7,662 bases of DNA from Limnohabitans sp. (lineage in GTDB: Bacteria > Pseudomonadota > Gammaproteobacteria > Burkholderiales > Burkholderiaceae_C), in assembly GCA_024641725.1 (NCBI GenBank), contig JAHECM010000117.1, forward strand, positions 1 to 7,662. Reading direction: 5' to 3'. The notes under the pieces were generated by a model, which ran no database searches, was not told the DNA's origin, and saw only the letters and a program-made list of their open reading frames with translations. Of this stretch, positions 1-6,487 are shown piece after piece. The translations under genes and the position numbers were made by a program. Each line of letters opens with the position of its first letter. Positions within the stretch are counted from its first letter, which is position 1.

Positions 1-524
1 ACGGCTTTGCTTCTTTGCCCGTGCCCGATGCGCCGTTTGCGCAAGGCGGCTTCCCCTCGCCTTCAGGCCGCTGCGAATTCTTCAGCCAGCGCTTGGCCGA
101 CATGGGGCAAGACGGCTGGCCTGACCATCTGCCCAACTACGAAGTGGCCCAGACCGGGGGGCGCTACCCGCTGGCCATGATTTCGCCGCCGGCGCGCAAT
201 TTCCTCAATTCAACCTTTGTGAACGTGCAAAGCCTGCGCGACATCGAGGCTGAACCGGTGCTGGAAATGCACCCTGAGGACGCCGCGCAGCGCGGCATCG
301 CCGACGGCGCGGTGGTGCGTGTGTTCAACGACCGGGGCAGCTACCACTGCAAAGCCCGTCTGAACCACCGCGCCCGCGCTGGCGTGGTCAACGGCCTGGG
401 CGTGTGGTGGCGCAAGCTGGGCCTGAACGGCACCAATGTCAACGAACTCACCAGCCAGCACCTGACCGACATGGGCCGCGCACCGGTGTTTTACGACTGC
501 GCGGTGGAGGTCGCCGCACTGTAG
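1..524 (+). CDS. Molybdopterin oxidoreductase, C-terminal part (5' end outside window)
   Basis: This is the tail of a DMSO-reductase-superfamily molybdenum enzyme. The reading frame is already open at base 3 and stops at TAG 522-524, so 173 codons are visible and the true start lies upstream. From about residue 50 of the visible part it matches the molydopterin dinucleotide-binding domain that closes these enzymes. Landmarks are YPLAMISPPARNFLNSTF, an ADGAVVRVFNDRG beta-barrel segment, GVVNGLGVWWRKL, and NELTSQHLTDMG near the end. In this family that domain grips the bis-MGD cofactor. The Fe-S and catalytic domains are not in view, so substrate and redox partner cannot be named. It resembles the cytoplasmic, single-subunit members of the family more than membrane-bound formate or nitrate reductases, but that is an impression. 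A perfect hairpin overlaps the last codons. Confidence 0.9.
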   Translation, partial: GFASLPVPDAPFAQGGFPSPSGRCEFFSQRLADMGQDGWPDHLPNYEVAQTGGRYPLAMISPPARNFLNSTFVNVQSLRDIEAEPVLEMHPEDAAQRGIADGAVVRVFNDRGSYHCKARLNHRARAGVVNGLGVWWRKLGLNGTNVNELTSQHLTDMGRAPVFYDCAVEVAAL

Positions 525-543
525 GCGCGGGGCCTACAGTGCG
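515..543. terminator. Perfect 12-bp hairpin between convergent genes
   Basis: CGCACTGTAGGC (515-526) is followed by a 5-base loop and its exact reverse complement GCCTACAGTGCG (532-543). The TAG stop of the oxidoreductase (522-524) lies inside the left arm, and the slt stop on the minus strand (544-546) abuts the right arm. The symmetry would give either transcript a strong stem at its 3' end. Neither strand has a T-tract after the stem, so it is not a textbook intrinsic terminator. It may protect 3' ends or act together with Rho. Confidence 0.6.
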
Positions 544-2520
544 TCAGGGCAAGTCGGCGTTGGTCTCGGTGGCGCTGCCGCTGCGCGGGCCGACCGTGCC
601 CAGCCGCGCTTTGAGCGACTGGGGCTTGCCGGTGATGAGTGCGGCATAGTTGGTGGTGTTGGACAACACCTTCTTGACGTAGTCACGCGTTTCTTGGAAG
701 GGGATGTTCTCGGCCCAAATCGCGGCTTCGAGCACCGGGCCGTTGCGCCAGTTGCGGGGGCGGCCAGGGCCAGCGTTGTATGCGGCAGCGGCCATGGGCA
801 TGGAGCCGGCAAAGTCGTCCAGCACCAGTTTGAGGTAGCCCGTGCCAATGGCCACATTGACTTCTTTGTCGGTGATTTGTTCGGGGGTGAAGCCGGTCAT
901 GCCGATTTTTTTGGCGGTCCATTTGGCGGTTGCGGGCATGACCTGCATCAGGCCCGACGCGCCCACATGCGAGCGGGCGTCCATGATGAAACGGCTTTCT
1001 TGGCGGATCAGGCCGTACACATAGGCCGGGTCCATGCCAATGGCTTGGGAGCGGCGCAGCACGATCTCGCGCAGCGGCATCGGAAAGCGTTGCTCAAAAT
1101 CGATCGCCACTTTGGTGCGGTCACTGGTGTTGATGCAGCGGTCCCAGACCTGTTGCTGGCAAGCCAGGTCGGCGGCGGCCAGCAGTTCGCGGTCGCTCAT
1201 GCCGCCCGGGGTGTGCAAGTTGGTGCTGTAGTTCCATTCGCGGTTGCCCTCGGCGCGCAGGCCCAGTTGGATCGCGTAAAGCCCGCGCTGCAAGCCGGGG
1301 TTGGCCAAGGCTTGGCTTTTTTCGGAGGGGGTCAGTCCGGCGGGGCGCTCTGGGGCGGTGATGTTTTGACCGAGTTCTTCCAGCGCCAGCTGCTCGTAGA
1401 ACCCTTTGACGCTGGCGATGCCGCGCAACAGTTGTTGGGCTTCGGGCTTTTGCGCTTCACTGGCCGGGGTGGCCAGCAGGGCGCGCGCACGCCAATAAAC
1501 CCAGGTCGAGTCGTTGCGCGCCTCCGGGCTCAGGGCTTCGGTGGCAGAGAGCACTTGTTTCCATTGCCCTTGGCGCAAGGCGGCGCGCACCTTCCACATC
1601 AGCAGCTCATCGTTGAGGTCGCTGTCCTTGTGGACTTTGGCAAAGTAGTCGCTGGCGTTGTCCTGCAGTTTTTGCGCGGCCTGTTTGCCGATAACGGCCC
1701 AGGTCCAGTGCTTTTCTTCGGATGTGAGCATCAGGCCCCAGCGTTTGTCCAGCAGGCGGGCGGCGGTGTCGGGGTCCGTCGCGGCCAGGCGGATCAGGGC
1801 CAGCACCGCCAGTTCTTTGCGGCTTTTGGTGATGGCCAAAATGCGTTTGTCCAGGTACTTGGCCGGGTCGTTGAAGATCAAAGCAACTTGCTCGGACTGG
1901 CGGGGTGCCTCGATGTCCACCGCGTCCTTGGCCGCGCGTGGTTTGTTGGCGTCCACCGCCATGCGCGCTTTGCGCCACAGGTCCAAGCTGTTGATTTTGC
2001 GGCCCGAATGCAGGTGCTCGGCCAGGTAGGTGCAGCCCTCGTCAGCGTCTTTTTGGGCGTACCACAGCCGCTTGGCTTCGGCCGCCACATCGGCCTTGCT
2101 CAGGATGGCGTCGGCTGCCAGCGCGTAGCAACTGACTTCTTTGTCGTCCTTCATCCGGTAGTTGCGGTGCTGGGTGGCCAGCGTGGCCCAGTCGCGGCGC
2201 TTGCCCAGTTGCAGCAGCCAGTCGTTGCGCAGGCGGTCTTCGTAGTAACTGCCCGCGTATTTGCCAAGAAAGCCCACAATTTCTGGCTCGCTGGCCGTGT
2301 CCAGCCGCGCGCGCAGCTCCCAATAAGCGGCCAAGGGCTCCAGCGTGTGGCCCTGCGTTTGGGGCAGCAGGGCGGACAGGCGAGGGCGGTCGTTTTTGCG
2401 GAAGGCCTGCTGCATCTCCAGCAGGGCGCTGTCGCCCCGGTTTTGGGCTTGCACTGGCAAGGTCATGCAGCCCGCCAAAGCCATGGTGCCCAGCAGTGTC
2501 AGAATCTGTGTCAATCTCAT
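544..2520 (-). CDS. slt: Soluble lytic murein transglycosylase (Slt70 type), putative lipoprotein
   Basis: The product is 658 aa, close to E. coli Slt70 (645 aa). This family cleaves the MurNAc-GlcNAc bond of peptidoglycan in the periplasm, leaving 1,6-anhydro-MurNAc ends. Residues 1-25 form an export signal, about 30-470 an alpha-helical superhelix of TPR-like repeats, and about 480-640 the GH23 lysozyme-like domain. Visible catalytic-domain motifs are GLIRQESRF with the general acid Glu508, GASGLMQVMPATA, AAAAYNAGPGRPRNWR (about 577-592) and ENIPFQETRDYVKKVL. The signal is ambiguous: LAGC gives a lipobox at Cys18, while VQA|Q (after residue 25) is a possible signal peptidase I site. ATG at 2520 is preferred because the signal begins there, although the frame stays open to 3060 across the divergent gene. 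No Shine-Dalgarno precedes it. A 3' hairpin is shared with the convergent oxidoreductase. Confidence 0.95.
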   Translation of the reverse strand: MRLTQILTLLGTMALAGCMTLPVQAQNRGDSALLEMQQAFRKNDRPRLSALLPQTQGHTLEPLAAYWELRARLDTASEPEIVGFLGKYAGSYYEDRLRNDWLLQLGKRRDWATLATQHRNYRMKDDKEVSCYALAADAILSKADVAAEAKRLWYAQKDADEGCTYLAEHLHSGRKINSLDLWRKARMAVDANKPRAAKDAVDIEAPRQSEQVALIFNDPAKYLDKRILAITKSRKELAVLALIRLAATDPDTAARLLDKRWGLMLTSEEKHWTWAVIGKQAAQKLQDNASDYFAKVHKDSDLNDELLMWKVRAALRQGQWKQVLSATEALSPEARNDSTWVYWRARALLATPASEAQKPEAQQLLRGIASVKGFYEQLALEELGQNITAPERPAGLTPSEKSQALANPGLQRGLYAIQLGLRAEGNREWNYSTNLHTPGGMSDRELLAAADLACQQQVWDRCINTSDRTKVAIDFEQRFPMPLREIVLRRSQAIGMDPAYVYGLIRQESRFIMDARSHVGASGLMQVMPATAKWTAKKIGMTGFTPEQITDKEVNVAIGTGYLKLVLDDFAGSMPMAAAAYNAGPGRPRNWRNGPVLEAAIWAENIPFQETRDYVKKVLSNTTNYAALITGKPQSLKARLGTVGPRSGSATETNADLP

Positions 2521-2526
2521 AGGTGG
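2521..2526 (+). promoter_or_regulatory. Ribosome binding site of the cyclo-ligase gene
   Basis: AGGTGG lies 3 bases before ATG 2530. It fills most of the 9-base gap separating the divergent start codons at 2520 and 2530. The spacing is short but this is the only purine-rich stretch available, and it supports ATG 2530 as the start. Confidence 0.5.
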
Positions 2527-2529
2527 ATT

Positions 2530-3114
<585 letters not shown>

Positions 3115-3128
3115 GCCCCGAGTTCCCC

Positions 3129-3749
3129 ATGGCCCGACCCAAATCAGCGACCCACGACATCAAGCGCGATGCCATTTTGGACATCGCCGCGCAGTGCTTT
3201 TCGCAGCGCAGCTACCCGGCCGCCAGCATGAACGAGATCGCCGCCGCCTGCGGCACGTCCAAGGCGCGGCTGTACCACTATTACGAGAGCAAAGAGGCCA
3301 TCTTGTTTGACCTCTTGGACCGCCACACCCAGCGACTGCTGGCCTTGATCGCCCAGACCGAGGCCAAGGCCCAGCGCAACAACCTGGACGAGCGGGCCGC
3401 GCTGCACGCCTTGGTGCGCGCGTTTTTGCAGGAATACGAGAGCTCGGCCACCCGCCATTCGGCGTTGCTCAACGACACCCAGTTTTTGAGCCCTGAGCCC
3501 GACCCCGCGCTGGGCACTTCGCCGCGCGAGCTCATCTTGGACCGACAACGCGACATCGTGGCGGCCATGACGCGATTTCTCAAACGCGCCTACCCCGAGC
3601 GCCTGACCCCGACCAACCAAACCGCCTTGACCATGATGCTGCTGGGCATGATCAACTGGACTTTCACCTGGTTGCGCCCTGGCGGCCCCATGAGCTACGC
3701 CGCCTTTGCCGAAGAGGTGGTGGGCATGCTCGAAAACGGCCTGGGTTAA
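3129..3749 (+). CDS. TetR/AcrR-family transcriptional regulator
   Basis: This is a 206-aa regulator of typical TetR length. The N-terminal DNA-binding domain spans about residues 10-57, with the helix-turn-helix at SMNEIAAACGTSKARLYHYY (33-52) followed by the family-typical ESKEAILFDLLDRH. The rest is a helical ligand-binding and dimerisation domain that I cannot tie to a specific ligand. ATG 3129 is chosen because the TetR fold begins directly after it. The frame is open further upstream, but that part overlaps the cyclo-ligase gene out of frame. The Shine-Dalgarno is weak (a GAG about 6-9 bases upstream), which fits co-transcription with the cyclo-ligase 14 bases away. TetR proteins often control adjacent genes. 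The MBL-fold gene downstream, whose 145-base leader region holds dyads, is the obvious but unproven target. Confidence 0.93.
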   Translation: MARPKSATHDIKRDAILDIAAQCFSQRSYPAASMNEIAAACGTSKARLYHYYESKEAILFDLLDRHTQRLLALIAQTEAKAQRNNLDERAALHALVRAFLQEYESSATRHSALLNDTQFLSPEPDPALGTSPRELILDRQRDIVAAMTRFLKRAYPERLTPTNQTALTMMLLGMINWTFTWLRPGGPMSYAAFAEEVVGMLENGLG

Positions 3750-3750
3750 G

Positions 3751-3816
3751 ACCACTGGACCTGTGGTTTGGGGCGTGGAGCCTGCGCCGCGTTGGGTGCG
3801 GCGGCCCCAGAGTGGT
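3751..3816 (+). other. Nested inverted repeats between tetR and MBL gene
   Basis: Three arms nest around one centre: ACCACT 3751-3756 with AGTGGT 3811-3816, TGGGGC 3769-3774 with GCCCCA 3804-3809, and GCCGC 3786-3790 with GCGGC 3798-3802. An alternative small hairpin pairs CCAC 3752-3755 with GTGG 3763-3766 and competes with the outer arm. It begins 1 base after the TetR stop codon. It could be the tetR transcript end, although no T-tract follows, or a structured or operator region for the MBL gene. Short arms in GC-rich DNA can arise by chance. Confidence 0.35.
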
Positions 3817-3859
3817 TCAACTGTGCAAATTCAACAATCCGTAATGCATTTCGTTTAGG

Positions 3860-3865
3860 TAAAAT
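3860..3865 (+). promoter_or_regulatory. Candidate -10 box for the MBL-fold gene
   Basis: TAAAAT lies in the only AT-rich part of the gap and would place transcription initiation near 3872, leaving a leader of about 23 bases. No good -35 hexamer sits at 16-18 bases. TTCAAC at 3830-3835 is too far (24 bases). The promoter may therefore depend on an activator, or the call may be wrong. Confidence 0.3.
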
Positions 3866-3882
3866 CTTGCCCACCATTGACC

Positions 3883-3886
3883 GGAG
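3883..3886 (+). promoter_or_regulatory. Shine-Dalgarno of the MBL-fold gene
   Basis: GGAG sits 8 bases before ATG 3895, an ideal spacing. A TTG in the same frame at 3877 lies upstream of this site and would place the Shine-Dalgarno inside the gene, so ATG 3895 is the better start. Confidence 0.7.
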
Positions 3887-3894
3887 TACCCGAC

Positions 3895-4896
3895 ATGTCC
3901 AAAGCCCCTAAAAAAGCCTTCGCCAGCCAAGCCGACCTGAGCGAAAAGAAGATCACCTTCGAGCAACTCAGCCCCCACTGCTGGGCCTACACCGCCGAGG
4001 GCGACCCCAACTCGGGCGTGATCATTGGTGAGCGCTTCATCATGGTCAGCGACGCCACCGCCACCCCGGCCATGGCGCAAGACCTGATCAAGAAGATCCG
4101 CACCGTCAGCGACCTGCCCATCAAATACGTCCTGCTGACCCACTACCACGCGGTGCGCGTGCTGGGCGCTTACGCCTACGCCGCCGAGGGCGCGACCGAG
4201 ATCATCGCCAGCGAAGGCACTTTGGACCTGATCAAAGAGCGCGGCGCACAAGACATGAAAAGCGAGATGGAGCGCTTTCCGCGCCTGTTCCGCGGTGCCG
4301 ATTCCATCCCCGGCCTGACCTGGCCGACCATGGTGGTCGGCGGCGGCAACCCCACCCAAGGCGAGGTGCCCGGCAAGCTCAGCATCAACCTGGGCGGCGT
4401 GGTGGTGCAAATTTGGCATCCGGGCCCAGGCCACACCCGCGGCGACACCATTGCATGGGTGGAAGAAGAAAAAGTGCTGTTCTCAGGCGACTTGGTCGAG
4501 TACGAAGCCGGTGTGTACACGGGCGACGCGCAACTCGAAGAATGGCCCGCCACCTTGGAAGCGCTGCGCGAACTGAAGGCCGAATACATCGTGCCCGGTC
4601 GCGGCGAAGCCATGAAGGGCAACGCCAACGTCAACAAGGCGCTCGACTACACCCAGCGCTGGGTGACCACCCTGTTCCAGGCCGGCAAAGAAGCCGTGGC
4701 CGCCAAGATGGACCTGAAAGCGGCCATGGCCCACGCCCGCAAGAGCATGGACCCGGTGTTTGGCCATGTGTTCATCTACGAGCACTGCCTGCCGTTTGAC
4801 GTGACCCGCGCCTACGACGAAGCCAGCGGCATCAAAAACCCCCGCATCTGGACGGCAGAGCGCGACATGGCCATGTGGAAAGCCCTGCAAGACTGA
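3895..4896 (+). CDS. MBL-fold metallo-hydrolase-like protein with altered second metal site
   Basis: The 333-aa product has no evident signal peptide, so it is predicted to be cytoplasmic. The metallo-beta-lactamase fold shows in the order of its motifs: an N-terminal beta region with SGVIIGERFIMVSDA; the HxHxDH position reading THYHAVRVLGA (His83, His85, then Val87 and Arg88); GPGHTRGDT with His180; FSGDLVE with Asp199; and the closing GHG position reading PGRGEAM with Arg236. About 95 residues follow, ending in a family-like tail with EHCLPFDVTRAYDE. His83, His85, His180 and Asp199 would still make zinc site 1, but the Asp, His and His specific to site 2 are all replaced. Either it binds one metal or the chemistry differs. 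Substrate is unknown; hydrolysis of a thioester, lactone or phosphoester is only a family-level guess. It lies downstream of a TetR gene in the same orientation. Confidence 0.9.
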   Translation: MSKAPKKAFASQADLSEKKITFEQLSPHCWAYTAEGDPNSGVIIGERFIMVSDATATPAMAQDLIKKIRTVSDLPIKYVLLTHYHAVRVLGAYAYAAEGATEIIASEGTLDLIKERGAQDMKSEMERFPRLFRGADSIPGLTWPTMVVGGGNPTQGEVPGKLSINLGGVVVQIWHPGPGHTRGDTIAWVEEEKVLFSGDLVEYEAGVYTGDAQLEEWPATLEALRELKAEYIVPGRGEAMKGNANVNKALDYTQRWVTTLFQAGKEAVAAKMDLKAAMAHARKSMDPVFGHVFIYEHCLPFDVTRAYDEASGIKNPRIWTAERDMAMWKALQD

Positions 4897-4908
4897 TGAG
4901 TGCAGCCG

Positions 4909-4929
4909 CAGCTCCCACAGGGGGGGCTG
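4909..4929 (+). terminator. Weak hairpin after the MBL-fold gene
   Basis: CAGCTCCC (4909-4916), loop ACAGG, then GGGGGCTG (4922-4929) forms an 8-bp stem with one G-U pair when transcribed on the plus strand. It begins 12 bases after the TGA stop. No T-tract follows. A second small dyad, CGCCC 4940-4944 with GGGCG 4953-4957, and a third, GGCG 4971-4974 with CGCC 4980-4983, fill the rest of this 88-base convergent gap and may serve the minus-strand operon end. Confidence 0.35.
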
Positions 4930-4984
4930 GTGTTGTAGGCGCCCGGCCCTCGGGGCGATGGCTTGGGGCTGGCGGGTTTCGCCG

Positions 4985-5830
4985 TCAAGGCTGCATCAGC
5001 TCTTGCAGGTCTCGCTCGTAGTTGCGCAAACTGCGCGCCGCACGTTGGCGTTGGTCTGCGCTGGCGCTGTTGTGAAAGTCGGCCAGGTTCTGACAAGCCT
5101 GCGTCCTCAGCCGCTGCGACAATGCCGCGTCACTGGCTTGGGGTGGCTGAAACCAGCGTTGCCAAACGCCCCAAAGCTCCAAAGCCAACGGCGCTTCGGG
5201 CAGGCCAAGTTGCTGGATTTTTTGCAGCGCTGCCAGCAAGTCTTGTTGCTGGCGCTTTCTTTGTTGCAGGCCCCATTCGGGCGTCCATTCAGACTGAAGT
5301 GCTTGGCTGCGCAGCAAGGCGGTTTGGGCTGCGGTCAAGTCACCATAAAAGTCACTGTAACGGTCGTTGGTGCTGCCCAAACGGCGCTTGAGCCGATCTT
5401 CGGTGGAGCCGCGCAGCCACTGTTTTTCCCACTCTTCGTTCTTGAGGTCAAAGTGACGCGTCAAGTGGCTCAGTTGTCTGGGACCCATGGACGCGATCAC
5501 CGGGGCCGTCTGCCGCAGCGTTTCTTGCACCAGCCGATCGGCTCGGGCCTGAGCTTCTGTCCAGAGGCTGCAAATGTCTTGAGGCTGGACGCTGCTGGCG
5601 CTGCTTTGCGCGGTGCTGTTCAGCAGCTTGACGTAATGGGGCAGTTCTTGTTGCCGATGCCAGCGGTGCAGCTTGTCCAGCGACTCTTTGACGCGCGGTG
5701 TTTGGAGGTCATTGAAAGACAGGTAGTTGTCCAGCCACCAATACGACAGCGTGGGCAACTGCTGGTAGCCAAACTTGATGCTGCTGCAGCCTTGCAGGAG
5801 CAAAAAAACCAAGAGCAATAAAAGCCGCAT
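4985..5830 (-). CDS. DUF6279-type lipoprotein
   Basis: The 281-aa product is an exported lipoprotein of unknown function. MRLLLLLVFLLLQGC gives a short, almost pure-leucine hydrophobic core and a lipobox with Cys15; Ser16-Ser17 at +2/+3 would favour outer-membrane sorting. The segment after the cysteine, IKFGYQQLPTLSYWWLDNYLSF, followed by a charged helical stretch (KLHRWHRQQELPHYVKLL), matches my recall of the DUF6279 family, which is common in proteobacteria. The rest is predicted mainly alpha-helical and rich in Gln, Arg and Leu, with no recognisable catalytic motif. The start ATG shares its A with the TGA stop of the upstream gene (TGATG, 5828-5832), so translation is probably coupled. 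Hand counts of two 60-base blocks inside the gene give 50-53% GC, lower than the neighbouring MBL gene. Confidence 0.85.
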   Translation of the reverse strand: MRLLLLLVFLLLQGCSSIKFGYQQLPTLSYWWLDNYLSFNDLQTPRVKESLDKLHRWHRQQELPHYVKLLNSTAQSSASSVQPQDICSLWTEAQARADRLVQETLRQTAPVIASMGPRQLSHLTRHFDLKNEEWEKQWLRGSTEDRLKRRLGSTNDRYSDFYGDLTAAQTALLRSQALQSEWTPEWGLQQRKRQQQDLLAALQKIQQLGLPEAPLALELWGVWQRWFQPPQASDAALSQRLRTQACQNLADFHNSASADQRQRAARSLRNYERDLQELMQP

Positions 5831-6381
5831 CAGCCCAGCCCACCCAGGCGAATTTGCCATTGAAGCAGCGTACCTGAATTGCCTGTCAGGTTGTCGGTGA
5901 CGGTCAGCCGCCAAGTGCCAATTCTTGGCTCCATTTGCGCGTTGCTCAGTATCGATGTGAGGTCCAGGGTTTGGAGTCGTGCATTGCTGTCTTGTGCGCA
6001 AGCGGTGCCTGTTGCATTCCAGTTGGGCGGGGGCGTGAGTTGATGAAGCACGCCCTTTGGCGTGGTGAGGGTCCAGCTCAAGTCCGAGGGTGAATTGTGG
6101 CTCAGACAAAGGGTGAGTGTGGCGGTGGTGATGTGCTGGACAGCGCACGACTGGTTGGAGTATTCAACGGTCAGCGCTTGGCTGCTGACATCCGGTATGC
6201 GCGCGCCGTTCAGAGCGGGCAAGGCGGCCCAAAGCGCCGTGGAGTCGCATGCCAGTGAATTCAGCACGGCGGTGGGGCTGGACGATCCCCCGCCGCATCC
6301 GGCCGCGAGGCCTGCCAACATCAGAACCATGCCAGTCAGGCCGTGACGCGTCAAAGTGTTTGAAAGTCTCATGTCGGTCAT
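5830..6381 (-). CDS. Small lipoprotein with a proprotein-convertase P-domain
   Basis: The 183-aa product begins with a lipoprotein signal (residues 1-28) ending in GLAAGC, with Cys29, followed by the linker GGGSSS. From about residue 61 to the end it resembles the P/Homo B domain: RIPD at the start, an ALTVEYS strand, the SDLSWTLTTPKG segment (99-110) equivalent to the family's DL-x-x-x-L-x-S/T-P-x-G, and the closing GTWRLTVTDNLTGNSGTLLQWQI. P-domains normally follow subtilisin or metalloprotease catalytic domains, but there is no protease here. Cys45, Cys79, Cys92 and Cys128 could form two disulfides outside the cytoplasm. ATG 6381 is preferred over ATG 6372 because a weak AGG lies 5 bases upstream of it. 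It is the first gene of a two-lipoprotein operon and diverges from glmU across 106 bases. The domain call is from pattern recognition only. Confidence 0.78.
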   Translation of the reverse strand: MTDMRLSNTLTRHGLTGMVLMLAGLAAGCGGGSSSPTAVLNSLACDSTALWAALPALNGARIPDVSSQALTVEYSNQSCAVQHITTATLTLCLSHNSPSDLSWTLTTPKGVLHQLTPPPNWNATGTACAQDSNARLQTLDLTSILSNAQMEPRIGTWRLTVTDNLTGNSGTLLQWQIRLGGLG

Positions 6382-6411
6382 TTTGGCCTAAATTCATCAC
6401 GTGAAAAATGG

Positions 6412-6432
6412 CTGCAGCAAGTGTTGCTGCAG
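6412..6432. repeat. Perfect 9-bp inverted repeat in the divergent glmU/lipoprotein gap
   Basis: CTGCAGCAA (6412-6420), spacer GTG, TTGCTGCAG (6424-6432). On the minus strand the hairpin is followed three bases later by TTTTT, which looks like a terminator or attenuator about 30 bases before the P-domain lipoprotein start. As DNA it could equally be an operator shared by both divergent promoters. Confidence 0.5.
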
Positions 6433-6458
6433 TAGGACCTGTCGTTCGGCGAGAAAGC

Positions 6459-6464
6459 GATAAT
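6459..6464 (+). promoter_or_regulatory. Candidate -10 box for glmU
   Basis: GATAAT would give initiation near 6471 and a leader of roughly 17 bases containing T6 at 6475-6480. The hexamer at the 17-base spacing (GACCTG, 6436-6441) is a poor -35, so this is tentative. Confidence 0.3.
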
Positions 6465-6487
6465 GGACTGACTATTTTTTCACCCGT

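Noticed and set aside
2380..2529. 6S RNA gene upstream of ygfA, a common proteobacterial arrangement
   Set aside because: The slt coding sequence extends to 9 bases from the ygfA start and leaves no space for a roughly 180-base RNA.
3895..4896. Calling the MBL-fold gene a beta-lactamase, lactonase or glyoxalase II
   Set aside because: There is no signal peptide, the HxHxDH and GHG motifs are altered, and no substrate-specific motif is visible. A specific enzyme name would be invention.
6397..6404. TCACGTGA palindrome as a specific regulator site
   Set aside because: An 8-base palindrome alone is too common and I cannot match it to a known bacterial regulator consensus with confidence.
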